Below the pieces are notes generated by a model. The model was not told where the DNA came from. It ran no database searches and saw nothing but the letters and a program-made list of their open reading frames with translations. From Oscillospiraceae bacterium (GTDB lineage Bacteria > Bacillota > Clostridia > Oscillospirales > CAG-382), in assembly GCA_015064895.1 (NCBI GenBank), contig SVRI01000015.1, positions 1 to 59,989 of the forward strand: 59,989 nt of DNA. The letters run 5' to 3'. This document shows, piece by piece, positions 1-8,504 of the stretch. Numbering within the stretch: position 1 is the first letter of the stretch; every line of letters begins with the position of its first letter. A program made the position numbers and the translations under genes.

Positions 1-1794
1 TACAACAGGACCTACGAGGCGCGCGTGTATCTTAGCGCCAAAGAGGGTTTAGTGATCAACGCAGACAACTTCACCGCAACCATCAACGGCCAAAATGCGC
101 GCATCTTCACTGATAACAACGGTATGGTCGTCGCCGCAATCACCTTCGATACGCCCCCCGTACCCGAAGAGATGAGAATTGATGAAATTCGCTTCACAAA
201 CATTGACCGTCCTGTTGTCGGCGCTCATCCCGACTATGACTTTGACGCAGACGGCAACTATACCATCACGGGCTTCAAGTGGATCAACCCCGATCTCAAT
301 GAAAATTCCGTGTTCGAAAGAAACACCATCTATCGGCTTCAAATCGAATTTGAGGCGAACGAGGGATATCTTTTCAACACGGACGACGTCTATGTGGACA
401 CCGTCGAATCTTCCGCATATAATACCTCCAATATTGATTTTAAAAACCCCGACAAATATCGCAGGACAGTCATTGACTTCCCTGCAACGGAGTCTTACGA
501 GGTGCTTCGCAGCCTTGACCTGACCGATATTTCAGCGCCCGTTCTCGGCGAGACCGTAAGCTTTGATTTCACACCCTCAAAGGGCTTTACTGTCGATAAC
601 AGCGAAGCGTTCTGGTATTGCAATGAGGACGGCAGATTCTTAAATGCGGGCGAAAAATTTGAGGCGAAGCAGTATTCTGCGATCTTTGAGATATCCGCCA
701 AAGACGGCTACCGGTTTGATTTTGAGTTTGCTCTCGAGGGCATTTTCCCGACGGTCAACGGCAGCGAGGCAGAGGCGGAGCGCATCAGCGGCAGGAGTGA
801 GGCAAGATTCCTACGGATCCGATACGACTTCCCGACGCTCGGAGAAACCCCTGTGGTAAATAAAAAGATCAAGCATGTTGACATCACAGGCGTCACGCTC
901 CCGCTCGCCGGCGATGTGCCCGTAAATGAGGCGTTCTGCTCCGATGAAGGCGTCACCATTGAAGACGTTTCCTGGTGGGATAACGCTATGGGTTACTGGA
1001 TGGAGCCCGGGCTTACCTTTGAAGAGGGCAAAGAATACAGGCTGAGAATCGAAATCAGCGCAGACGATTACTATGAGTTCTATCAGAATGAATTGACCGG
1101 AGTGGAGCTCGTCGGAACCGTTAACGGCAAAAAAGCAGAGCTTCAAACGGTTTCGGGCCATGATTTCGGGGAAAAGCTGGTTCTCAATGTGTACTATGTT
1201 TCTAATGAAGAACCTGTTAAAACAGAACAACCAACAACAACAGAAGAAAAAACTTGGATAAAAGCTTCTGCGTGGGCTGAAGAAGAATTAGATAAAGCAA
1301 ATAAATTAGATGTAATTCCTGAAATATTCAAAGGTCAAGATTTAACACAAAACATTACAAGAAAAGAATTTGCACACGTTGCAGTTAAGTTATATGAAAA
1401 ATTAACAGGAAACAAAGCAACAGCAGTTGCCAATAATCCATTCAAAGATACAGATGATGTTGAAGTGTTGAAAGCATACAATATAGGAATAACTCAAGGA
1501 ACAGGTGCAGATACATTTACACCAGATGCATTAATTACAAGAGAACAAATGGCAACAATGATGACAAGAGCTTTAACAAAAGCTGGAATTGATACAAAAG
1601 TAGATTTAGAAAAAGTAACTAAATTTGCTGATGATGCAGAAATGCACGATTGGGGTAAAGCTTCAATTTACTATATGTCAAGCATTGAAATCATCAAAGG
1701 AGTCGGAAATAATACATTTAACGTATTAGGAAATGCTACAAGAGAACAAGCATTATTAATAAGTGTAAGAAGTGCAGAAAAGTTTTCAAAATAG
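1..1794 (+). CDS. Surface protein with C-terminal SLH domains (5' partial)
   Basis: The reading frame is open from base 1, so the true start lies upstream. The first ~400 residues seen are extracellular-type sequence with loosely repeated units (for example around HVDITGVTLPLAGD). From about residue 411 there is a Thr/Glu-rich linker and then three S-layer homology domains (WAEEELDKANK, ITREQMATMMTRAL, ATREQALLISV), which in this family bind secondary wall polymers and hold the protein on the cell surface. Base composition changes sharply at the linker near 1215-1240: sampled lines are 62% GC at 901-960 and 37% GC at 1501-1560. That suggests a domain fusion of two sources, or less likely an assembly chimera. 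A GAGCCGAGA/TCTCGGCTC hairpin follows at 1805-1826. The function of the N-terminal part is unknown. Confidence 0.85.
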   Translation, partial: YNRTYEARVYLSAKEGLVINADNFTATINGQNARIFTDNNGMVVAAITFDTPPVPEEMRIDEIRFTNIDRPVVGAHPDYDFDADGNYTITGFKWINPDLNENSVFERNTIYRLQIEFEANEGYLFNTDDVYVDTVESSAYNTSNIDFKNPDKYRRTVIDFPATESYEVLRSLDLTDISAPVLGETVSFDFTPSKGFTVDNSEAFWYCNEDGRFLNAGEKFEAKQYSAIFEISAKDGYRFDFEFALEGIFPTVNGSEAEAERISGRSEARFLRIRYDFPTLGETPVVNKKIKHVDITGVTLPLAGDVPVNEAFCSDEGVTIEDVSWWDNAMGYWMEPGLTFEEGKEYRLRIEISADDYYEFYQNELTGVELVGTVNGKKAELQTVSGHDFGEKLVLNVYYVSNEEPVKTEQPTTTEEKTWIKASAWAEEELDKANKLDVIPEIFKGQDLTQNITRKEFAHVAVKLYEKLTGNKATAVANNPFKDTDDVEVLKAYNIGITQGTGADTFTPDALITREQMATMMTRALTKAGIDTKVDLEKVTKFADDAEMHDWGKASIYYMSSIEIIKGVGNNTFNVLGNATREQALLISVRSAEKFSK

Positions 1795-1804
1795 TTGATA
1801 ATTT

Positions 1805-1826
1805 GAGCCGAGAAAACTCTCGGCTC
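1805..1826 (+). terminator. Hairpin after the SLH protein gene
   Basis: GAGCCGAGA, loop AAAC, TCTCGGCTC starts 10 bases after the TAG stop. No strong T-run follows, so termination may be weak or helped by the second hairpin at 1973. Confidence 0.5.
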
Positions 1827-1855
1827 TAATTGGAGATTATCTATATAAGGTTTGA

Positions 1856-1984
1856 CAGGAACAACAAATTTCTATTCGTTACGCAAAGGTTAATGCACAG
1901 GAAAAAGTTAAACGCATAAGGGAGTACAAGCAACGATTAAGAAAGCATCTTCATAAGTGTAATTATCAAAATGCACCGCTTTGA
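1856..1984 (+). pseudogene. Remnant of an unidentified basic protein
   Basis: A 42-codon stretch without any start codon, opening directly after a TGA and ending at a TGA that lies inside a terminator stem. The translation is Lys/Arg-rich and coding-like (contains AKVNAQEKVKRIREYKQRL). It looks like the 3' end of a decayed gene. It sits on the 3' side of a tRNA gene, where integrated elements often leave debris. I do not recognise the family, and a chance open frame is possible. Confidence 0.3.
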
Positions 1985-2015
1985 CAAGGCAAAAGTCAAA
2001 AGCGGTGCTTTTTTT
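1973..2015 (+). terminator. Rho-independent terminator
   Basis: GCACCGCTTTGAC pairs with GTCAAAAGCGGTGC (one bulge) across a 9-base loop and is followed by seven T residues. It ends the remnant reading frame described at 1856. Confidence 0.8.
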
Positions 2016-2069
2016 CAGAGATAAGTTTCGGAACCCCCTTGTATATAGGCGTTTTCGGCATAAAAAATG

Positions 2070-2098
2070 AACGGTAACTTTGTATCAAAGTTACCGTT
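2070..2098 (-). terminator. Terminator of tRNA-Gln
   Basis: AACGGTAACTTTG, loop of three, CAAAGTTACCGTT. Read on the minus strand it is followed by CATTTTTTA, just past the tRNA 3' end. Confidence 0.7.
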
Positions 2099-2104
2099 CT
2101 TATT

Positions 2105-2179
2105 TGGCTGGGACGGTTGGACTCGAACCAACGAATGGCGGAGTCAAAGTCCGCTGCCTTACCGCTTGGCTACGCCCCA
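2105..2179 (-). tRNA. tRNA-Gln (anticodon TTG)
   Basis: The minus strand folds as a full cloverleaf: acceptor TGGGGCG with CGTCCCA, D arm with AAGCGGTAAGGC, anticodon loop CTTTGAC, and T arm with GGTTCGAGTCC. The 3' CCA is encoded. The anticodon TTG reads CAA and CAG glutamine codons. Its 3' end faces the accessory debris at the left edge of the window, a common integration position for mobile elements, although I see no att repeat. Confidence 0.95.
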
Positions 2180-2291
2180 TTATTGTAACAGATTAATTAT
2201 AAACCAAACAGACGATAATGTCAAGTAAAAAATCATAAAAATGTTTTAATTCTATGAATTGCCGAAATTCGACATTTATTTAATTTTCATC

Positions 2292-2320
2292 TTGAAATAA
2301 TAGTATATGTGTGTTATACT
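2292..2320 (+). promoter_or_regulatory. Sigma-A promoter of the Na/Pi transporter gene
   Basis: TTGAAA at 2292-2297, a 17-base spacer, and TATACT at 2315-2320. An AGGAGG site follows just before the ATG at 2370. Confidence 0.75.
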
Positions 2321-2369
2321 TTTATAAAGATTGACAGAAACTCGTATGCTGGACAAATAGGAGGATTAT

Positions 2370-4130
2370 ATGGACATTTTCATGGTACTTGCACTCATCG
2401 GCGGTCTTGTAATGTTTCTTTACGGTATGGACCTGATGGGCGATGGACTCAAGAAGCTTGCCGGCGGTAAACTTGAATCTATTCTTGCAAAGCTCACTTC
2501 CAACCGTTTTAAAGGCTTTTTGCTCGGTTTTGGTGTAACGGCTATAATTCAGTCTTCTTCTGCGACAACTGTTATGCTTGTCGGTTTTGTAAACTCCGGC
2601 ATTATGAAACTGGGTCAGACAATAGGTATTATTCTCGGTGCCAATGTCGGTACAACAGTAACTTCATGGCTTTTGAGTACAGCAGGTATCGGTGAAGGCG
2701 GCAGCATGATTATGAAGTTCTTTAAGCCCGAGTCCTTTACTCCCTTGCTTGCACTTCTCGGCTTCCTCATGATTGCCTCTGCAAAGAATGACAGAAGAAA
2801 GAATACAGGTACAATTCTTGTAGGCTTTGCCATCCTTATGTTTGGTATGGAGGCAATGGGTGATTCTGTTGCGGCACTCAAGGATAATGAAGCATTTACA
2901 AGTCTTCTCACCATGTTCGGTAATAATCCTATAATGGGTATTCTTGTGGGTACTCTTTTCACTGCAATTATCCAGTCATCATCGGCATCTGTCGGTGTGC
3001 TTCAGGCACTTGCTCTTACATGTGCAATTCCTTATTCCACAGCTATCCCGCTTGTTCTCGGTATGAATATCGGTACAACAATCACACCCATTATTTCATC
3101 TGTCAGCGGTAATACAGAATCCAAGAGAGTTGCTTTCTCGTGTCTGTATATCAAAATGATAGGCGTTGCGGTGGTTGCAGGTGCATTCTATATAATCAAC
3201 GCATTTGTCGGCTTTGACTTCCTTAAGGATACTGCCTCGGCATTCAATATTGCGGTTGTGCATACACTCTTTAATATCGTTTCAACCGTTATTCTTCTTC
3301 CGTTCTGTTCTCTCTTTGAAAAACTTGCCATTGCAACGATTAAGGGCAAAAAAGACGAAGAAACAGATACGTTCTCTGTACTTGATGACAGATTCCTTGA
3401 TATGCCTTCGTTTGCTGTTGAAAAGTCCAAGGACCTTGTTTGCGAAATGGCAAACATTTCAAATGAATCCTTTAGGCTTGCCACAAAATTGCTTGATGAG
3501 TATGATGACGATACCTTCAATAAGGTAAAGAAGCTTGAAAGTAAGGTCGATAAATACGAAGATAAAATCAGCACATACCTTGTAAAGGTTGCCGAAAAAC
3601 AGATTGCGGCAAAGGAAAGCCGTGTTGTAACCGAGCTTCTCCACTGCATAGGCGACATCGAGAGAATTTCCGACCATGCCCTTAATATTGCAGAGGTTGC
3701 ACAGGAAATCAGTGAAAAGAAAATTGACTTTTCCGATAAGGCAAAGCAGGATATCAAGATTATCACAGCAGCAGTTACCGAGGTTCTCTATATTGCAATT
3801 GAGGCAATGACAAACGATGACCTTGATATGGCAAAGTGTGTTGAACCTCTTGAACAGGTTATCGACAGACTCAAGAGAAAAATCAAGAACGGACATATTA
3901 CAAGACTTCGTCAGGGCGACTGTACAATGGAACTTGGCTTTATTCTTTCCGACCTTCTCACAAACTACGAAAGAATTGCCGACCATTGCTCAAATATCGC
4001 CGTTTGCTTTATTGAAATGAGCCATGATTCCTTTGAAACTCATGAATACCTCAACAACCTTAAAAGCGGTGATGTTACGGAGTTTAAGGAAATGTACGAA
4101 ACATATAAGGCAAAGTATTATATGGAATAA
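2370..4130 (+). CDS. Na/Pi cotransporter family protein with PhoU-like tail
   Basis: 586 residues, the usual length for the NptA/PhoU-domain family, which imports phosphate with sodium across the plasma membrane. The N-terminal ~310 residues are hydrophobic and contain the two inverted-repeat signature motifs QSSSATT (about residue 62) and QSSSAS (about 207), plus GxNxGTT-type motifs. The C-terminal ~230 residues are helical and charged (ERISDHALNIAE, ERIADHCSNIAV), typical of PhoU domains, which link transport to phosphate status. The ATG has AGGAGG 7 bases upstream. The gene is monocistronic, with its own promoter and a strong terminator. No phosphate regulator is visible nearby. Confidence 0.92.
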   Translation: MDIFMVLALIGGLVMFLYGMDLMGDGLKKLAGGKLESILAKLTSNRFKGFLLGFGVTAIIQSSSATTVMLVGFVNSGIMKLGQTIGIILGANVGTTVTSWLLSTAGIGEGGSMIMKFFKPESFTPLLALLGFLMIASAKNDRRKNTGTILVGFAILMFGMEAMGDSVAALKDNEAFTSLLTMFGNNPIMGILVGTLFTAIIQSSSASVGVLQALALTCAIPYSTAIPLVLGMNIGTTITPIISSVSGNTESKRVAFSCLYIKMIGVAVVAGAFYIINAFVGFDFLKDTASAFNIAVVHTLFNIVSTVILLPFCSLFEKLAIATIKGKKDEETDTFSVLDDRFLDMPSFAVEKSKDLVCEMANISNESFRLATKLLDEYDDDTFNKVKKLESKVDKYEDKISTYLVKVAEKQIAAKESRVVTELLHCIGDIERISDHALNIAEVAQEISEKKIDFSDKAKQDIKIITAAVTEVLYIAIEAMTNDDLDMAKCVEPLEQVIDRLKRKIKNGHITRLRQGDCTMELGFILSDLLTNYERIADHCSNIAVCFIEMSHDSFETHEYLNNLKSGDVTEFKEMYETYKAKYYME

Positions 4131-4169
4131 TACTTCTAAGACTACTTCAAGGCTGTTTGATGTATATAC

Positions 4170-4203
4170 AACAAAGGACAAGGTGTTATCCTTGTCCTTT
4201 GTT
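4170..4203 (+). terminator. Terminator of the Na/Pi transporter gene
   Basis: A perfect 14-bp stem, AACAAAGGACAAGG and CCTTGTCCTTTGTT, with a six-base loop, followed by a short T/A-rich tail (ATTTATTTTT). Confidence 0.85.
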
Positions 4204-4218
4204 ATTTATTTTTGAGAG

Positions 4219-4885
4219 TGTTTCGTCACTGCGGTGGTCGGGAAAGCCCGACATCAAATGCACGGGGTGTTTCGGATTAAAAACAAACACTCGTGGTCGC
4301 ATAAACAACATCTATTATTCGTTCTTTTGTCCCGAAACAAAAGAACCAAAAATTCTCCGCTCAAAAGGAGAGATGGCTCGACACCAATCTCATCAAAAAC
4401 CATCATGTCAGCGAGTCTGCGCTGACCTCTCTCCTTTGCCGCGGCGGCTTACCTCTCACAACGCGGGCAAGTATTTACAAAAATTCAAACTTTCATTCCC
4501 GCGAAAACAATTTCAAGCATAACCATAGATGCATCGGTTGATAATATTCATTCAAATCAACAGAGTATACTTCAAATTAGCACAAATATAAATGAGGGGA
4601 GTTAAGCCACCACGGCGAAAGAGGGGAGGTTAGCGGAATGAGGGCGGCAGTATCATTGAAATTGGTAGAATCCAAATTTTGACGGCTTCGTAGAAGTATC
4701 CCGTTTCATTTGTCCTAGTCAAAATTTGCCTTTTTGCACTTTGCTTTTCCCGAATGAGCCATCCCCTCTTTTTGAGTGGAGATTTTTTGGTACTTTTGCA
4801 TCGGGGCAAAAGTACAGAATAAACACAAGAATAAACACAAGAATAAACATAAAAAAAAGCCGGCAAGTAAAAAACTCGCTGACTT
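4219..4885. repeat. Composite structured intergenic repeat, copy A
   Basis: About 670 bp without a credible gene. It holds an X module (GGTCGGGAAAGCCCGAC near 4238, then ACGGGGTG and GTCGCATAAACAAC), a Y module in reverse orientation and a second, diverged Y-like module in forward orientation. The first Y module has the hairpin GTTCTTTTGT/ACAAAAGAAC at 4321-4346 and AAAGGAGAGA at 4364-4373 pairing with TCTCTCCTTT at 4428-4437. The second has AAAGAGGGGA at 4618-4627 pairing with TCCCCTCTTT at 4762-4771, CAAATTTTGAC at 4673-4683 pairing with GTCAAAATTTG at 4718-4728, and GTACTTTTGC/GCAAAAGTAC at 4790-4815. A 12-bp unit AGAATAAACACA is repeated three times at 4816-4850. The reverse complement of almost the whole element is copy D at 37958. 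Confidence 0.85.
4859..4883 (-). terminator. Terminator downstream of the AraC-type regulator
   Basis: On the minus strand GTCAGCGAG, a seven-base loop, CTTGCCGGC and then eight T residues. It forms the outer edge of repeat copy A; the matching edge of copy D has the same design. Confidence 0.7.
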
Positions 4886-4961
4886 TTATTTATTCCCTGT
4901 ATCAAGACCCCTTACAGAGACTCTTTATATTTTTGAAATATATTGTGTTTATTTCTCGTTC

Positions 4962-5756
4962 TCATTTTTTCAAGCCTACGGTTTTCATATACTCCTTCGG
5001 CGTACATCCGAACTCCTTATAAAAAACTCGGTGAAAGGTTCTCAGGGAATTGAATCCGCTTTCAAGAGCACAGTAAGCAAGCTTGTGCTTCTTTTTATTC
5101 ATAAGAAGAAGTGCATTTTTAAGCCTTATTGTGGTAAGATATTGATTGAAGCCCATGTTGAAGCAGGACTTGAAATACCTTGACAGATAGCTTTGGTTGT
5201 ATCCAAGCTCAATCGAAGCGGATTTTAACGATATGTTTTTAGTGTAGTTGTTTTCTATGTACATTAAAAGCTTTGATAATAATGTGGTATCCACCGGATT
5301 GTGACTTGTTTGAAAGTCCATGTGCTCGGCAATAAGTCCGAGAATCACATATATGTAGCCTTGTATTTTTATGTCGTTGTTATTGCTGTCGTTCAGTTTT
5401 TTTATGTAGTCTTTTATTTCCCGTACAACTTCTTTTTTGCATATGAAAGGGTAGACGCTTTGTTTGTCCTTCATGCTGTCAATAAAATTTGTGCACATAT
5501 GTGTCGGGATAATAAGTACGCTTGAACGGGAATGGTCGGGAGTGGAATATCCGTGGGCGTCAAAGCTTAGGGCAACGCACATTTCACCACTTTTTAACCT
5601 TTTGTGGTGGCTGTTTATGGCAATGTCCATTTCGCCCTCGTCAATAAAGTATAACTCCACCTGTGAGTGAAATCCAAATACGGCAGAATCATTCTCGTAT
5701 TCTTTGTAAAATAAAAAATCCTGTTTTTCCCTGTCTGTTCTGAAAATAGCTTTCAT
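4962..5756 (-). CDS. AraC family transcriptional regulator
   Basis: 264 residues. The N-terminal ~130 residues look like a cupin-type ligand-binding domain (HSQVELYFIDEGEMDI, LKSGEMCVAL). The C-terminal ~100 residues hold two helix-turn-helix units (SLKSASIELGYNQSYLSRYF and LAYCALESGFNSLRTFHRVF), followed by the family's PKEYM signature. It is transcribed divergently from the alanine-dehydrogenase-like operon starting at 5898, with 141 bases between them, so it is probably the local regulator of that operon. The inducer is unknown; such proteins often sense sugars or small metabolites. The RBS is weak (CTTGGAG). Confidence 0.9.
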   Translation of the reverse strand: MKAIFRTDREKQDFLFYKEYENDSAVFGFHSQVELYFIDEGEMDIAINSHHKRLKSGEMCVALSFDAHGYSTPDHSRSSVLIIPTHMCTNFIDSMKDKQSVYPFICKKEVVREIKDYIKKLNDSNNNDIKIQGYIYVILGLIAEHMDFQTSHNPVDTTLLSKLLMYIENNYTKNISLKSASIELGYNQSYLSRYFKSCFNMGFNQYLTTIRLKNALLLMNKKKHKLAYCALESGFNSLRTFHRVFYKEFGCTPKEYMKTVGLKK

Positions 5757-5804
5757 TTCGTTTCTCCAAGGTAAAATTATGACATATTATAGTTGATAAT
5801 TGAC

Positions 5805-5865
5805 TTGAATGCACATATAATCGACACTATAATTATATACAATATTTGATAAATGTCAATATTTG
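5805..5865 (+). promoter_or_regulatory. Promoter and candidate AraC operator of the 5898 operon
   Basis: TTGAAT at 5805-5810, 17 bases, then TATAAT at 5828-5833. Immediately downstream is the direct repeat CAATATTTG at 5840-5848 and 5857-5865 (17-bp period), the sort of tandem half-site that AraC proteins bind. Assignment to the neighbouring regulator is inference. Confidence 0.5.
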
Positions 5866-5897
5866 TCATAAGATTATAATAAAGGAGTAATTCTGTT

Positions 5898-7061
5898 ATG
5901 AGATTTGGTATTTTAAAGGATATTAAGGAAGGGGAATTCAGAGTAATCTGTACTCCTGCGGAAGTAAAAAGTATAGTTGCATCCGGACATGAGGTCTGGG
6001 CACAGCATGACTGCGGAAAACTTGCGGGCTTTCCCGATGAAAAGTATGTAGAGGCAGGAGCAAAAATCATTGACACAATGGAAGAAATGTATGCCGGCTG
6101 TGATATGGTTGCCAAGGTAAAGGAATTTACACCCCTTGAATACCCCTTGATAAGAGAAAATCAGATTATCTTAGGCTGTATTCATCCTGCAGGACATCCC
6201 GAAGAAGTTGATGCCATTCTTGAGAAAAAGTGTATTGCATTTACTGCTGAGGATGCTCACCGTTACGGATCGCCCAACTGTGAGGCGGCAGGTAAGCAGG
6301 GTGCACTTTTCGGACTTGAATCCATGCTTACAATCAATGGCGGTAAGGGTAAGTTTGTCGGCGGATTTGCAGGCGCACCCAGAATGAATGTGCTTATCCT
6401 CGGCGGCGGTGTTGTAGGCAGAGGTGCACTTGAGGTTCTTCATGCCCTTGGTGCAAACTGTACCGTAATGGATATAAACTACGGACTTTTGGGAAGACTT
6501 CTTTCGGAATATAAGAGCACAATCAATACAATGTTCTGCAATAAGGAAACAATCGCATCCGTTCTTCCGCAGACTGATATGGTTCTTAACTGCGTAAAGT
6601 GGCCTAAGGAAAGAACAGACTTCCTTATTGATAAGGAAATGTTAAAGCTCATGGAACCCGGTTCCGTTCTCGTTGATATTTCAAATGACGACCCCGGTGC
6701 AATTGAATCATCCCATGAAACACATCACGATAATCCGAGATATGTTGTCAACGGTGTTGTTCATTACTGCGTATCCAATATTCCCGGTGCCGTTGCAAAT
6801 TCCACAAGTGTTGCATATGCTGCCGAAATGCTTCCCATGATTATGAGTATTCTTAATGACGGTGTAGCAAAATGTTGCGTAAAGGACGGCTATTACAGAA
6901 GAGCACTTACTGCATATAAGGGCTATCTTACACATGAAGAAACAAGTGCCATTCAGAATAAGCCCTGGATAAGACCCGAGGACATTCTCGGAATTGCGGA
7001 TGAAAAGCTTGATTTTGCACCGCCCGCAACAGTTACACGTTCAAATAACTTTTATAAGTAA
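5898..7061 (+). CDS. Alanine dehydrogenase family protein
   Basis: 387 residues, close to the usual ~370 of Ald, which interconverts L-alanine with pyruvate and ammonia using NAD. Lys75 (AKVKEF) and His96 (GCIHPAG) fall where the family's catalytic Lys and His lie. The Rossmann motif GGGVVGRGALEVL is near residue 170, and the C-terminal Ald signatures HDNPRYVVNGVVHYC and SNIPGAVANSTS are present. The first ten residues (MRFGILKDIK) differ from the usual start. It heads an operon with an MmgE/PrpD protein 5 bases downstream, a transporter and a glycosidase-like protein. This unusual company leaves room for a different amino or imino acid substrate. A good RBS (AAAGGAG) precedes the ATG. Confidence 0.82.
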   Translation: MRFGILKDIKEGEFRVICTPAEVKSIVASGHEVWAQHDCGKLAGFPDEKYVEAGAKIIDTMEEMYAGCDMVAKVKEFTPLEYPLIRENQIILGCIHPAGHPEEVDAILEKKCIAFTAEDAHRYGSPNCEAAGKQGALFGLESMLTINGGKGKFVGGFAGAPRMNVLILGGGVVGRGALEVLHALGANCTVMDINYGLLGRLLSEYKSTINTMFCNKETIASVLPQTDMVLNCVKWPKERTDFLIDKEMLKLMEPGSVLVDISNDDPGAIESSHETHHDNPRYVVNGVVHYCVSNIPGAVANSTSVAYAAEMLPMIMSILNDGVAKCCVKDGYYRRALTAYKGYLTHEETSAIQNKPWIRPEDILGIADEKLDFAPPATVTRSNNFYK

Positions 7062-7066
7062 GAAAC

Positions 7067-8395
7067 ATGCTTTTTACGACAGACTATAAACTTGAAAACT
7101 TTATATTAAATACAAAATGGTGTGACCTTCCCGAAGATGTGCAGAACAGAATGAAGGGCTGCTTTATAGACCTTCTCGGAGCACTTATTGCGGGAAGTAA
7201 GAGCAGCCAGGCAAAGGTCGGACTTGCACTTGCCGAGAAGATTTACCCCAAAGGCGATATTCCTGTTATCGGAAGCGATAAAACATTTGGCTTTCTTGGT
7301 GCATCGGCAGCCATGGGACATGCCTCCAATGCCTACGATATTGACGACGGGCATAATATTATAAGGGCACATCCCGGCACATCCTTCGTTGGTGCAATAC
7401 TCAGTGCTGCATATGAAAAAGATGCGGCTCTGTCTGAGTTTCTGACAGCAATGCTTGTTGCGTATGAAGCATCCATAAGAAACGGTGCGGCAATAATGGA
7501 GTATTATGACTATGCCCATTCCAGCGGCACTTTCGGTGCTGTGGGTGTTGCTGCAGGTGTCGGCAGACTCTACGGATTTACAAAAGAACAGATGAATAAT
7601 GTTTTGTCTGTTGCCGAATTTAACGCACCCCTTGTTCCGGGTATCAGAAGTGTTGAATATCCGTCGATGAATAAAGACGGCGTACCCTTCGGTGTAATGG
7701 TGGGCTGTCTTGCGGTTATGGAAACGCTGTGCGGCTTTACGGGTAATAAGAATCTGCTTGAAGCAGAGGAGTATGCCCATTACCTTGATGACCTTGGCGA
7801 AAAGTATGAGGTAATGGATTTGTATTTTAAACCTTACCCCTGTTGCCGCTGGGCACATCCTGCAATCGAAGCCTGTACCGAAACAATGAAGAAAAACGGG
7901 CTTTCGTACACAGATGTTGAAAGGATAGTCATAAAGACCTTCCACAGGGCAACGCTTCTTTCCAAAATCGAACCCAAATCCACGGATGAGGCACAGTATA
8001 ATATTGCCTATCCCGTTGCGGCGTCGGTGGTGTATGGTGATTTTGGCATAAATCAGGTAAGAGACGAAAACCTGGGTGACGAAAAGGTGCTTTCCATGAT
8101 GAAAAAGCTGTCCTTCGAGGTTGATGAAGAGCTTAATGCACTTTTCCCGAAAAAGAGAATTTGCAGAGCAGAAATCTACACAAATGACGGTAGAGTTATC
8201 ATATCCGATAACTGTGAGCCTCGAGGCGAAGCACACGAAAACATCGGAATTGATTGGCTTTACGATAAATTCTGCCGTATTGCAGGTCCCTTTTTAAAGG
8301 ACGGCGGGGCAGAGAAAATTTTAAGCCTTGTAACAGACGATGCGGGTATTCCCATTCGTACATTGGTAGATACGGTAAACGGGTTAATAAAATGA
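7067..8395 (+). CDS. MmgE/PrpD family protein
   Basis: 442 residues, full length for the family that includes 2-methylcitrate dehydratase, cis-aconitate decarboxylase and iminodisuccinate epimerase. Family features are the N-terminal DxxGALIAGS-like segment, AxAMGHASNAYDIDDGH near residue 85, HSSGTFGAVGVAAGVGRLYG and FKPYPCCRWAHPAIEA. Members eliminate or isomerise around an acidic carbon. The start lies 5 bases after the stop of the alanine-dehydrogenase-like gene, so the two are surely co-transcribed and probably act on the same compound. The substrate cannot be read from sequence. Confidence 0.85.
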   Translation: MLFTTDYKLENFILNTKWCDLPEDVQNRMKGCFIDLLGALIAGSKSSQAKVGLALAEKIYPKGDIPVIGSDKTFGFLGASAAMGHASNAYDIDDGHNIIRAHPGTSFVGAILSAAYEKDAALSEFLTAMLVAYEASIRNGAAIMEYYDYAHSSGTFGAVGVAAGVGRLYGFTKEQMNNVLSVAEFNAPLVPGIRSVEYPSMNKDGVPFGVMVGCLAVMETLCGFTGNKNLLEAEEYAHYLDDLGEKYEVMDLYFKPYPCCRWAHPAIEACTETMKKNGLSYTDVERIVIKTFHRATLLSKIEPKSTDEAQYNIAYPVAASVVYGDFGINQVRDENLGDEKVLSMMKKLSFEVDEELNALFPKKRICRAEIYTNDGRVIISDNCEPRGEAHENIGIDWLYDKFCRIAGPFLKDGGAEKILSLVTDDAGIPIRTLVDTVNGLIK

Positions 8396-8409
8396 TTTAA
8401 ATAGCGTTG

Positions 8410-8435
8410 AAACAACTCGGAAGTCCGGGTTGTTT
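8410..8435 (+). terminator. Probable weak terminator or attenuator within the operon
   Basis: AAACAAC(T)CGG pairs with CCG(G)GTTGTTT across a short loop, with a T-rich but interrupted tail. It lies between the PrpD-like and EamA genes and may only reduce read-through. Confidence 0.45.
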
Positions 8436-8504
8436 CTGCGTATTTTGTCTATTTACTTTTTTGTTCTTGTATGTTAAAATCTATAAGAAAGGGTGTTTTG
8501 ATAT

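Noticed and set aside
4157..5183. Several small open frames (60-135 residues) over copy A
   Set aside because: They translate the repeat itself, reappear as the reverse complement in copy D, lack an RBS and change frame between copies. They are spurious.
7106..8236. 376-codon minus-strand frame
   Set aside because: It lies wholly antisense to the MmgE/PrpD gene, has no RBS and gives no recognisable protein.
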